The notes beneath the pieces are model-generated. The model saw only the letters and a program-made list of their open reading frames with translations, was not told where the DNA came from and ran no database searches. The translations under genes were made by a program, and so were the position numbers. From NCBI RefSeq assembly GCF_902459465.1, contig NC_047063.1, forward strand, positions 6,634,001-6,698,000: a DNA stretch of 64,000 nucleotides. Reading direction: 5' to 3'. Below are positions 45,855 to 57,171 of the stretch, in pieces; within the stretch, counting starts at the first letter, position 1; every line of letters starts with the position of its first letter. This stretch comes from Asterias rubens. Taxonomy: Eukaryota > Echinodermata > Asteroidea > Forcipulatida > Asteriidae.

Positions 45855-47110
45855 TCAGAGAAAATTTTGGGGGCTCACCTCAAGCTCTGTCCTGGTGGTG
45901 CCTGGACGGGTCTCTTGATTGGGGCTCCCTTTTGGGTTGAGATGCTGACAGCACAGCTCTCCCAAAAGCTCCTTCGTTCTGAAGACATCACGTAGATAGC
46001 AGGTGGTAAAGGTTGATGGACCCTTCCAGCAAGCTGCTTGTGAGATCTCTGCAAAGGAATCCTCCTGAAGAACACCCAGGATGTGGACACGGCACAAACG
46101 TCGTGTGCAAGTATGGGTCCCTGATTGCCTGTGTCCTTGTCTGACAGCCAGTCGGGGTTTGCTGACTTTATAGCTGATACAATTCACCGTTTGATTGTAT
46201 CTTTGGAGGCTGGACCATGCGGGGGAGTAGTCGAGATAAAAAGTTGGTCGCAGGTCCCTCTAAGCGGTTTGGTACGCTCCAGATACCATTTGAGGGAGCG
46301 TATGGGGAACCAGAGCCTATCCGATCGGACAGATGATATCAAGGCAGTTTCGGGAATGAAGATATCAGGTGGGGTAAAAACTGCCGCCTGGTTCTTAGTA
46401 AGGAATGAAGCCTTGGGGAAAAGGCGGACCCCTCATGGTTCCCACCGGATGTGGCCCGGTTGGATCGTAAGTGCCTGGATTTCACGGCCCCGCCTGGCCG
46501 AAGCTGCAGCTATGAGGAAGGCCAGCTTGATCGAAAGTTGCAACGACGACGACCGGTGTGCCGGTTCATAGGGGGCCGCTGCTAAGTTCTCTAGCACCCG
46601 CCCCAAGTCCCAGGATGGGACCAGCCTCTGTCTCGGGGGCCTTTTGTTAAACATGCCCCGAAGTATCTGTGTTAGCACAGGGCTCGATGAGATTGTGGAG
46701 CCATCGGAGAACCCTACATGGACTGCTGCAATGGCCGATTAGTAATTCGTAATTGTTATCACCTTCAGTTGGGAAAGATGCAGTGGTCGGATCCACAGCG
46801 CGGTCGTCACACCACTGACTATAATGTTGAAATCAGTTGTCGTAACTCTTTCGTGTGGAGAGGCGATGCCCCTTCGCTGCAAGGGTCGCAGCTTCTTCAG
46901 AAAGACCTGCTGTAATGAGGGATCGTTTGACAGTGGCCAACACACCAGGTGGAGGTCTCCCGGTGCTGGATGTAGTAGTCGGGAGTGTGGCTGGTATAGG
47001 ACATCGTGTCGATCCGGGAGGATCAGGGGGTCCCCTACTAGAAGTCTCACTAGTCTTAGGAACCATGGCTGGCGTGGCCAGAAGGGAGCGATCAGGAGAA
47101 TCCGGCACGA
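45855..47110 (-). pseudogene. DIRS-like tyrosine recombinase, frameshifted
   Basis: Minus-strand pieces in three frames. First comes GLSEEAATLAAKGHRLSTRK (N-terminal SAM-like part of the recombinase, about 46850-46920). Next is LRGMFNKRPPRQRLVPSWDL with LAFLIAAASARRGREIQAL (46433-46678, holding the catalytic Arg region). Last is EISQAACWKGPSTFTTCYLR (45900-46060, around the final Tyr). The conserved Gly-His before STFT reads Gly-Pro here. Several frameshifts separate the pieces. Confidence 0.75.
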
Positions 47111-48403
47111 TTCCTGCTCTATTTCCCTATGACTCTCTGAAGGAGGGATATCGGAGGGAACGCATATGCGAACATGCCTGTTTAGTCCATGGCTAGGGCG
47201 TCGGTGGCCCAGGCCCTGGGATGATGGAATCTTGCACTGAATACCGGGAGTTTGGCGTTTATCTCTGTCGCAAAAAGGTCTATGTGTGGTCGATCCGCTG
47301 TCGCAAAGATCTGTTGGGTCACACCTTTGTGCAGGGTCCACTATTGTATGTAGGGATCACTGTACCCCTTGACAGTGCATCTGCTATCGTGTTTTCCTCT
47401 CCTGGAATGTGGATTGCATACAGAGTTGTCTCATTCTCGATGAACCAGAGACTCAAGTCCCAGGTGAGGAGGCACAGCTGAGGAGACCGCCTGCCTCCCT
47501 GTCTGTTTATATGTGACACGACTGTAGTGTTGTCTGTCCTGATGAGGACCGTACAGTTCCTCACCTCGGTTTGAAAATGCCGTAGAGCATTGGTGACCGC
47601 CTGGAGCTCCAAGATGTTGATGTGTTGGGACTTGAAGAACTTGTCCCACACTCCGGCTGTCTGCCGTGGGCCCAGGGACGCGCCCCAGCCCTTGTTGGAT
47701 GCGTCGGTTAAGATTGTGACCTGGGGAGCCCTTGGCGGGAACCCAGGACCGTAGTTGACGTTTTCCTCCTTTTGCCACCATCGCAGATGAGGAAGGATGT
47801 GGCTGCTGATTGGCACGAGGATTGATATATAGTCCCTTTTCGGCCTGTAATGTGACAAGAGATGCAACTGGAGTGGTCGCATTCGAAGTCGGCACCATGA
47901 AACTAGATCTACCAGACTGGCTATGAAGCCCAGAAGTTTTAACCAGGCCCGGGCTGGGACCATGGTGGATGACAGGAACAGGTCCACCCATGATACAGAG
48001 CTGTGATGCGCTCTGTCGTGAGAAAGGCCACGCCGATACGGAGGTCGACAATCGCTCCTAGGAAGGTCGGAGACTGGGTTGGTATGAAACGGGATTTCTC
48101 TTTGTTTATAAGGAAGCCATACAGCCCTCGTCACCTCGCAGGTGGTCTGCAGATAATGGACTGTTTCCTCTTCCGATCTGCCGACAATCAGCCAGTCGTC
48201 CAGGTATATATAGATCATGATATTCCGACGGTGTAGATAGGCTGCGATTGCTCGTGTGACTCTTGTGAATGTCTTTGTGGTCGATTGACGCTGCCAATAC
48301 CGCCCTGGGTAGCGATTCCAGAATCACTTTTAGTGTTTCCATCCGAAAGCGTCTTGGTCTGGAGAACCGATTGAGCAGTTTCAGATTGATTATAGGTCGC
48401 CAT
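47111..48403 (-). pseudogene. DIRS-like reverse transcriptase / RNase H with internal deletion
   Basis: On the minus strand WRPIINLKLLN and METLKVILESLPR (about 48300-48390) are followed by SIDHKD, which breaks directly into the FTRVTRAIAAYLHRR frame at about 48250. A stretch of some 35-40 residues that normally separates them is missing. Then come YIYLDDWLIVG (catalytic YxDD, about 48200), the RNase H part (LTDASNKGWGASLG, HINILELQAV, IRTDNTTVVSHINRQGG) and HIPGEENTIADALSR, ending near 47345. Confidence 0.8.
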
Positions 48404-49399
48404 TCCGCAGTCCCCTTTTTATGGCGTTAGCAAGAACGTCGAGAGGAACCCCTGGAACTGTTCTGCGTCCGCCACCCGACGCACTGCCTGCTTTTCTAGT
48501 AGGGAGGATATCTCCTTCTCTAGAGCCAGGCGCTTTTCCCTGTTCGCCGGAACTGGTGTTTTGCGAACCAGGGTGTCCGACAGAGGGGTGCACCCGTCGG
48601 GCGTGATCTCGCTCCAAGACCCTATTAAATCTCTGAGGCGGCCCCCGACAGGTCCCGGTTCGGGGCAAGAGTCGGTAGCAGGGCATCACCGCCTCCATTC
48701 CCCTGAGTCGCAGAGAGGGGGAGGGGGCCTACCGCCGCCACGGCCCCTGTTTTTGTCTGGAAGGGCAGGTTGGCAGTAGCAGGGTGTCGCTGGGGTAGTG
48801 CCGAGGGATGTCCAAGGGGCCTGTTGTTGAGGGGACTTAAGGGCCTTACGAAATGCTGGACGTGGCGTGAAGCCAGCCTTGGTAGCCTTTCTTCCCCCAA
48901 GCTTGGCTTTTAGGGCCACTGGTTTTCGCAGGTTTAGCTTGTCTGCGGTTTTCAAGCGTTTCGCCTCTGCCTCAAGAGCCTCTTGGAATTGCCGTCCAAA
49001 GAGGCTGTTCCCAAGAAGAGAGATATCCTCTTATTTCTTCTTAGCCCCTTCATAGGGAATGTACAGTGTCTCAAGTACATTTGTCCTTCTGGATCGGGTG
49101 TTCTGGAGCGAAATTCTGGTGAATTGCTCCAAGGACATCCTGAGGCCTTTCTCTAGGCAGCGAAAGGCTATGGCTAGCTTGTCTGCTGGGGTGGATGCGC
49201 ACTCTTCACAGTATTCGGAGAGCAGAAGAAAAGGTTGGCTTTGGCTAAAGCGGGCTGCCTCATTGATTTTCCTCATCAATTTTCCTCATCTGCTCCTCAT
49301 AGTAGGCCACCCAAAGTGTGAAATTACACTTTGGATGGCATAGTTTGTTAATGGCTGGCATCCATGCTAGATGTATAGATCATGGGCTCGGGAAGACGA

Positions 49400-50480
49400 T
49401 TAGGGTGGATGCCCAGCTTAATTTTGAATGTATTTTTAACTTTATGCTGATACTACAAACCTATGTAAATAACGTATAAACTTTGACCTTGTACACAAAT
49501 GTATAGCAAAACAAAGTGTAAAAGTGTGATTATCTTGAAAAGGGTACATTTTGAATACACCGATTGTTTTTGCACTCCCCATCTTCATTGGTGCATATAT
49601 TGGTTTCAAACAACTTTTTTTTGAAAGCTATATATATCCAGGCAGTTTTTGAGAAAAAAATTATTCAAATACCACCTTCATGTGGGGTCATAACGACTCA
49701 TTTTAAGGTCAAAATTTCAAATTAGGCAAAAATGTTGCATTTTAAAAAAAATTCACAGAATTTGACCCCAAATGATAGATCTATCCATAAAATATAGTTT
49801 CATCATCATATTGACATGCCAAGTCTGTAAATTATGATTTAATCTTTTGTCTTGTACACAAATGAAAGGAAAATTAAATCTTAAAGGAACACGTTGCCTT
49901 GGACGAGTTGATCTATAAAAAGCGTTTGTAACCATGTTTTATAAAATGCATTATGGTAAGAAAGATGTTTTAAAAGTAGAATACAATGATCCACACAAGT
50001 TTGCCTCGAAATTGCGAGGTTTGCCTTTTACTGTGCGAACCAACATGGTCGGCCATTTATGGGAGTCAAAATTTTGACTCCCATAAATGGCCGACCGTGT
50101 TAGTCGACGAGGTAAAAGGAAAACCGTGCAATTTCGAGGCATGTTTGCGTGGATCATTGTATTCTACTTTTACAACATCTTTTTACCCATGTGCATTTCA
50201 TAACAAACGGTTACACACGCTTTTCAAAGACCAACGTGTTCCTTTAAAGTGCAATTTTCTCAAAAAGGGTGTATCTTGAGCATAATACAGTGTTTTGCAC
50301 TTCCTATCCCAGCAATGCATATAATTGGTTGAAAACAACCTTTTTTTGAAAGATCAATATACCAAGGCATTTAAACAAAAAAATCATATCAAACTTTCTT
50401 ATGTGGTAAAATTAAACAAGAAAGTATTTGGATGCTATTCACGCAGAATAGTTTGACATAGTTTTACAGTTTGACATGGT
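49400..50480. mobile_element. AT-rich insertion in the DIRS gag region, itself holding a MITE
   Basis: GC content drops sharply between about 49400 and 50480 relative to both sides. GAAAAGGGTACATTTTGAA..GCATATATTGGTTTCAAACA (49535-49615) is repeated in direct orientation as AAAAAGGGTGTATCTTGAG..GCATATAATTGGTTGAAAAC (50261-50335). The class is unknown. Confidence 0.5.
49885..50243. repeat. TTAA-type MITE (AGGAACACGTTG family)
   Basis: Perfect ends AGGAACACGTTG and CAACGTGTTCCT, flanked on both sides by TTAA (49881-49884 and 50244-50247). The whole element is a foldback. Its centre, 50047-50096, is a perfect 50-bp palindrome with 25-bp arms. I recognise the family from echinoderms. TTAA duplication fits Kolobok or piggyBac-type mobilisation. 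Confidence 0.9.
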
Positions 50481-51299
50481 GCCCTTTGATTTGCATCCTT
50501 ATAAAAGTAGCTCAAATCGATTACTTAAGACAACTGCTGAGGTCTGGTAACGACTTGGGCTGCTCTGATAGGCCCCTGAACAACCAATCCCGGGTCTGGG
50601 TCCAGGAAAGTGGATGGTGGTGGAGCCCGCTGTGAGTTGGGTGCCGCCCCCCATCACTGTTGGGCGATCGTCCCACGGTAGGGAGTCCCACGAGTGTGGA
50701 ACACTGACCCAAAAAACTAGCTTTTCTACCAAGGACGGGAGTACTGCTCCCAGAGGGAGTCCCATGGAGGTGAGACGCTAGTTAATTTATATATCGTAAT
50801 TAATTAAATTAAGGAAGGCACGGCGACACAACAATATTATATATACACTTGGAAAATAAGGTAAGGGGATGCACTCGATCCCCGAGAGCTACTAGCGCTC
50901 GGGTCTCAACAGAATTCAGAATGTATATACTAGCAAATCATGCAAATAATTCTCAAGAATTCGGAGGATAAGTGTACCAGAAAAACGTCTCAGGCTCTTC
51001 CAAAACGTCACTCCAGATGACTGAAAACTCTACTAATGAACTGGTTGTAATCTTATAGGAATAAAGCGAACGTACAAGGACTCTAGCTAAAGCAAGAGGG
51101 TGGAAAAAAACTCACATCTACCACAAACTGTCGCTAGAAAAAGAAAGACGTATTTGGCGGAGCTACTGCGTAGCATGCTGGGTGGGCGCAGGAGGGCGCC
51201 CTCTGGTTGTCAATTTTTCTAGCGCATTAGCCTGTCGGCCATGAAATATGCATGTGGCTATTTGGGTAAGTGAATGAAATAGACTTCTTATATTAGGAA

Positions 51300-52071
51300 G
51301 TAGAAAACTCTTTTTTATTCATCCATGGAGTCCTAGTAATTGATCATGTTTGTTCAATTTAAACTACACATTCAGTAGTTTTCTTTAGAGACGCCAAAAT
51401 TCCCATGTACATGTAACTGCTTCATTTTTACCACGTGTTGACAGAATATGCATGTGGTACACACAAACGACGATCCGGCTGTACAAAATAATGGGGGAAT
51501 TACCCATTGTTCCGAGCATGCACAGACACGTCTTTGTCAAGTCTTTGTGTCAAGGCGTTTATTGGTGGTTCTTGTAATTTCACCAATAGAGGGCGATCGA
51601 TCTCGCGCTTGTTTTGAAATGCCCTGTAGCGTTCAATGTTTCTTGCAGTTTTGGACCAAGACTACGCAGCACAATCCTAACCAGTGAAAAAAAAAAAAAT
51701 TGTACGCGTCCAAGGTGAAAACGATCACAACTTATGCGCCGTTCACCCACTATTAAAAAAATAATCCAATCTGACCTAGCACTCTTGTTTCTCCTCGTTC
51801 TCAAATATGGCAACACAATTACATGTAGAAATACATAGTTTATGTTCGTCATAAAACCAATTAAATACATTTTGGCATGCAAAATTCAACATGAATAATT
51901 AATAAGAATAATCTGCACCCCCCCCCCCCATTCACTCAACAGATTCACATTGGTTGACTTTTTGAGCTGAAAAAGCCGGCATTCCAGGAAAATAAATCAC
52001 ATCCCATTAAATTTCATCCCCGAGAAACAGACCTGTCAAAGTGAGCAATCCTAAAATACATTTTGTCTTAC
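51300..52071. other. Probable intron, no gene seen
   Basis: Contains a run of 10 C (51909-51918) and an A run (51687-51699). No coding region or named repeat. Confidence 0.4.
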
Positions 52072-52127
52072 CTGATGGTGATTTTTTTACTGGATTTGTC
52101 ACCTCTTTTTCTTATTAGCTCTGCAAG
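52072..52127 (-). CDS. Probable small host-gene exon upstream of the SAM exon
   Basis: Minus strand: acceptor TTATCTACACAG, 56 bp, donor GTAAGACA. It encodes LAELIRKRGDKSSKKITI plus two bases of a codon, which the exon at 40921-41107 completes as Arg. AELIRKRG resembles the end of an ankyrin repeat. It is too short to be identified alone; the call rests on both splice sites and the phase match. Confidence 0.45.
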
Positions 52128-52551
52128 CTGTGTAGATAAAATTATGAAAATATTAATAAACATTCAAGTTTTCAGGCTAAGATTGCTGGGACTGACCAAA
52201 TGACCTCTTTACAACATAAAACCTTGCTCCAACCCACCTCTTTAATATCCAGCATTAATTACCTCATTCAGTCAATGTACATAAATTAACAGATTATTTA
52301 TTTGAGATAATTGAAAAGTGCTACTCATATAAAAACACCAGGCAGGCAGCTAGAAAAGAGTAGCTGATATAACCACAATCACACTTTATAAGATTTAGAA
52401 ATGCTTACATACAAGTTAAAAAGAGTGGAAGTATAAAATAGCAACCAAGTTTAAAGGATTTGTTTGCAGGGATGTTGAGGTGTTTGGTTGTTTGTTTCTA
52501 AATATCACAAATATAATCTTAAAACATACATGCATTAGGTAACAGATCCTG

Positions 52552-52684
52552 GGGTCAATTTCACAAAGAGTTGGGACTAGACCTAACTTAGGACTAGTCT
52601 AGGAGATATAAAAAACATATGGCAAGTCCTAAGGTAGGAGGAGTAACTCGAGATAAGACTAGTCTCAACTCTTTGTGAAATCCA
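52552..52684. repeat. MITE with GGGTCAATTTCACAAAGAGTT ends
   Basis: The left end GGGTCAATTTCACAAAGAGT is mirrored by ACTCTTTGTGAAATCCAACC, and the arms continue through GGACTAGTC/GACTAGTC words. I recognise it as an echinoderm-type short foldback repeat. Confidence 0.8.
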
Positions 52685-52699
52685 ACCTCTGTCCCTTTA

Positions 52700-53250
52700 G
52701 TATATAAATTAATTGGTTTTAGTTTATAACAATAACAAACAATATTAATTGATGAAATGAAAGTTCAGAGAAAGGTATAATGTATACAGCAAACATAGCA
52801 CAGAATTTCTCTGTTTTTCAAACTGGTTTTCACACTTAGTGGTGTAATTTTTAGATGATATTGGTTATAGGTAGCTGGTTTCTCTCATGTATTTGTTTAA
52901 GATGTGCAGTTCTACATGTAAATGAAGGTACTTTAGTAGTTGAAATTGCTTGAAAATGGGTGCAGTGTGCTCTCTAAAGCTAGAATTGGTTATTACTCTC
53001 AAGGATTGCTTCTGAAACTAATAGCTTGTTTAGGTACATGTAAGTAACATGAGTATTTGCCAAAGCTAGAAAAGTAAAAGAAACATGGAATGAACAATCG
53101 TGGTCAAGTAGCTGAATACATGTAGATGTAAAATGTATGTAGAACTCCATATTGAAAGTGGGGCAATGGGCTGTATTCATACAAAATAGCAATTGCTCTT
53201 TCTAGGCTTTTGCTTACATCTTTATACAGACGTACACTGTATGTATAAAG
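52700..53250. other. Probable intron or intergenic, no gene seen
   Basis: No coding region. TACATGTA words are frequent. Confidence 0.4.
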
Positions 53251-53251
53251 A

Positions 53252-53252
<1 letters not shown>

Positions 53253-53294
<42 letters not shown>

Positions 53295-53295
53295 T
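53253..53295. repeat. (ATT)n microsatellite
   Basis: About 14 ATT units. Confidence 0.9.
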
Positions 53296-53464
53296 ATTTG
53301 ACCTCAACAAACACAAGTACATCAAAAAGCACAGCAAAATTTAAACGATTACAGAACGAACCAATCAAAATTATAATGAATACAATAAGTAAGCAAAAGC
53401 CTAAAAAAGCAATTGCTATTTTTTATGAATACGGCCTATTGCCAGCGTATTACATGTATAAATA

Positions 53465-56250
53465 GAGAACATAACATTTCTAGGAATGTAGGAAGTGTAG
53501 GTGTCCTCTTTTGCCACTGTCCCCAGTGAATTAAATTCCCATCAATGGGAAAGTCCGATCCCCAAAAGACCACACTTTTTAAGCAAAGCTTCTTAAATGT
53601 TTTACCAGGGGCATCTCAGAGGAACTGTTGAACAATGGAGCTGTCACTCATCTTCGTGCAGGGTGTGCATTTTTTTAGTCGGGATAAATTTATAGTGGGG
53701 GGTTTGGCCCTGTGAGTTTTTTTTCAATTATGTGCTATAAAAATAAAAAATAAACTTGCTTTAACATAGTTCTTCAAAAGTAGGATGTCGTGTTACAGAA
53801 ATAATTTATGATTACAAAGTCGACAGCCTGAGAGAAGGATATCTCCTCCTTGATACGTTTTATCTTCTTGCTCTGATGCTGCAAAACTTATACTAAGATG
53901 ACAACATCATGAGATCATTTATGTCGCGATAAAAAAAATCTTGAAGTAGAAAGTCATTTTCCAGATGCTGTTCAAATTAAATTCATGGTTAGTAAGATTG
54001 GACTCACAATTTAGTCAAAGGAATCGAACCAATTCATAACTTTTATAACACCAAAATAATTTGAATATAAATATAACTCTTGTTACCATAAGTAAAAAAA
54101 AAATTATTAAACAAATGTCAATAAAAAAAATGATGAAAAGTAATTAAATTCAGAAAAAAACATTGTTTTAAGGAGGCAGGCAAAAATAATAATATCTTGC
54201 TAGGTACCTCTTAGTTTATTACAATGTATAACTAAACAAAATAGCTTTCACTTATAAAAATATCAGGGTCAGAATTTCAGACTTACAAATGGTCCACACA
54301 ATAAAGAAGATGCCTTATGACATTTGAATACAATACCGAAACAGTGTTCGAAACGCTCAGACTGGCGGAGACTATTAATCTCTCAACTCTTATTATTTGT
54401 GGAATAAATTCAATTGCCATAATTAAATGTTAAATTTTAATTAAATAATTAATTTAATTTTCGAACGAGTTTCATTGAAGGTTTCCTGGTTAATCAATAA
54501 AAACAATTCTGAAAAATGTGTTGAATTATCCTTGTTTTAGAGCAAATGGATACGGAGGAGCAGGGAAAAACATCACAAATTCGGCCTTTGGCATGAGGCA
54601 TGGACAATATGTTGAATAAAAAAAACCCAGATATTTTCTCGGATTGTGTAATAATTATTTATGCTACACGAAAATCAGTTTTGGGTTAAAAAGTTGAAGC
54701 TGCCAAGAAGAAAAAAAAAAAGACCACCATCAAATTTGTTCAAGCCTGCAATATTCTTGAAAAATTATGGTAGAATGATCAGTTATAACACAAAGGTAAT
54801 TTTAACAATACAACGGCATGCGTCACATCAAAATTTTCGCAGCAACGGAATCATTTAGGTTAGATAAACAATATTTAAGTTCCACATACACGTTAAGGCA
54901 GGGTAAAAACTTAGCTGTCAAATTGTTTTCGAGCCGCACATACATGTACTTGAACAAAACAGTATGCAATGAAACGAAGCCAGTCGGTCAGAGACTACTG
55001 CAGAGTGGCCGTGCTCTTGTAGGTACCGTCCTTTGACCATGGCAACACTGTTGCTAGGCGGCGTAAGAACCTTTCCAAAGCTTTTGGGCCTTGCCGCAGC
55101 ACTTATTTCATAAAGAAAGCGGTAGGCCCCAAATGACAGAAGTCCGATCAACAGAATCAACCAATTACGTCTTTATTTTTAAGAAATCAGCAGACCTACA
55201 TGTATCTGAAGGCTAATAATAAAGAAATTCCGAACTCCAGCGACATCATAAAGGAATCGTGTTTCTTTGAAGATGGACCTTGTTACCCACCCCCAGGTTT
55301 GAACGCGGTGAACATCCCAAAAAGTGTCAATCACATGAGGAAAATATAGCAGGGACTTTTTGAAGACGTACCAACCATTCTTTTGGGATTAATTTGGGGG
55401 AAAACTGACAAGTTAATGAAGAATAGTTACCTGAAAGGCCCTAATTCAATTATCAAAATAGTCTCAATTTCTATATAGCTCTTAGCATTTAGGAGAAAAC
55501 TTATTGAAACAAAAGTTTGATTTAAGTTATGTCAGTTGAAGACAATGACCATTATTTAAACACTCAAAATAATCAACTATACACATGTTTGGCGCCGGTG
55601 AATCACGCAACATCAAAGCATCCTTTTATCTCAGTAATAACGGTGAATTACACAACATCAAAGCAACCTTCATTGTGGGGGATAATCATGGGAATTGAGC
55701 GACATCAAAGCACTATTCATTCTCTGGTACTCACCCAAAATGTCGCGTGGGTTTTGCAAGTCCACGCGTGAGTTATAATACCGATGACTATTTGACTTTT
55801 TTTCTAAACATGTTATCGCGCCAACCTCCACGCCCGTTTGCGCGTGGGTTTTATCGCACGGCCTTTACTTATTTTTAATCAGTACTGTATTTCACAGTCT
55901 GTTTACAAATGCATCACAGTTATTTCACATTGGTACATTTTTGTAATAGTTGTATTATATTTTAAAATTATGATTCTTGTATGGTGTGCATTTTGCACAT
56001 TGTACTAATTAAGTGATTCGAATGTTAATATTTAGCCCTGAAAACAATCCTTGTAACAAAGTACGTGCGCACTGCTCGCAATCTCTGACCAAATTTAAAT
56101 TCAGCTGCCCACCACTAAAAGATTTCTAGCAACAACACTGCTCCTAGCCCCTGGTCTGTCCGCCGACGGGCGGGGGACCAACGCGCCCGGAACGCGAAGA
56201 TAAATGTAGGGCCGGAGACAAATTCAATTTCGAGCCCACTCACTTTTTGT
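53465..56250. other. Gene-poor AT-rich DNA
   Basis: No supportable gene. A short array around 55590-55700 repeats ATCACGCAACATCAAAGCA/ATTACACAACATCAAAGCA/GAGCGACATCAAAGCA about every 60 bp. Confidence 0.4.
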
Positions 56251-56256
56251 TCACCT

Positions 56257-56423
56257 GCCTGGGCTAACAGTCCAGATAATTGTTGAGGCGTAGAGGAACC
56301 TAGGGAAATCTGCGCCTGAGGACTGAGTGAAGTTGCAGTTGTTGGCTTCGTGTGTGATGTACATGTACCTTTCATTGGTCTACCCTTGGTACTACTCGAG
56401 CCCTTAGCTGTGCTCTTTACCAT
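56257..56423 (-). CDS. Possible first coding exon of the minus-strand host gene
   Basis: A minus-strand ATG opens a Ser/Thr/Lys-rich frame (MVKSTAKGSSSTKGRPMKGT ... QQLSGLLAQA) ending at a GCAG/GTGAAC donor. Upstream (56424-56580) the sequence has several GCGC/CACGTG words. Codon use looks coding, but no domain is present. It could be an unrelated gene or chance; the end is uncertain by a base. Confidence 0.25.
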
Positions 56424-57171
56424 TGGAAATAATCACGAGCGGAGCGCCGTGATATATTGTGGTAAATCGCGCACTTCTTATTTATTATTATTATTGTTAT
56501 ATATTTGTTTTTGATAAAACGCGCGAGAAAAAATTCGCTAATGCATTTATAGCACGTGGATAGACTAGAAGATGCTAGGGCACGTACGTGCAGTAACGCA
56601 GTATTTTTCAATTTTTACCGGTACTGTACTTCGTCCCTCTTTCCTGTGTTTGTGGGAAGAAAAAGACCGCCCGGTCGATTTTTCTAACAACAGCGGACAG
56701 GTACCTCAGAAATAGGAACAAATCTGGACCGACTTTTTTTGGGTCAATGAGGTGAACATCGGAAACTGTATACTTAACTATTTTGGGGGTCAAACTTTGG
56801 GTCGCATGCAATATCTTGTTTACTAAACCACTTGTAACACTAATACAAACATAATTGTTTTTTTAAATGATTATTTTTTTTCTTCTTCATTATTTGACGA
56901 TTTACCCTCTTATTTCTGCCCTTGATAATTCTTTTTTTTCCGTCAACAACCATTTTGATTCATTGCTTCATAATTTAAGGATCGGTTATGACAAAACTTC
57001 TTTTGCAAAATAATGTTTGAATGCACATTTGGAAATATAGGGTCCAATTACTTACCGCCAACTCGATGCCGTTAACTCGCCGTCAACTCCTCCAAAATAA
57101 ATTTAAAAACCACAAAAGATGCATACAACTATATAAAGTATTGGCCAAAAGAGAATTTTCATAAGTTTTAA

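Larger units (their letters stand above)
48404..50765 (-). pseudogene. DIRS-like gag region, frameshifted and interrupted
   Basis: Minus-strand fragments: 50499-50765, then after an insertion 49031-49279 (INEAARFSQSQPFLLLSEYC, EKGLRMSLEQFTRISLQNTR) and Pro/Arg/Gly-rich pieces at 48390-48955. Position next to the terminal repeat and before RT suggests gag. Sequence support is compositional only. Confidence 0.5.
45426..51285 (-). mobile_element. DIRS-like (tyrosine-recombinase) retrotransposon, 5.86 kb, decayed
   Basis: Long inverted terminal repeats: the left end (AGTCTATGATTAATACTTAC, CCAAATAGCC, ..GCATATTTCATAGCCGACAG, CCAGAGGGCGCCCTC, AGCATGCTAC) is mirrored at 51140-51285. An internal complementary region lies at 45631-45718. 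On the minus strand the order is gag-like, RT/RNase H, then tyrosine recombinase, as in DIRS elements. All frames are interrupted, and a MITE sits in the gag part. It probably lies inside an intron of the minus-strand SAM gene, in the same orientation. Confidence 0.85.

Noticed and set aside
46125-49343. Several plus-strand open frames of 60-150 codons
   Set aside because: Antisense shadows of the GC-rich DIRS-like coding region, whose real reading is on the minus strand.
54918-55160. Minus-strand 80-codon frame starting MILLIGLLSFGAYRFLYEIS
   Set aside because: Starts with a membrane-like stretch but has no splice support, no homology I recognise and a repetitive TACATGTA context.
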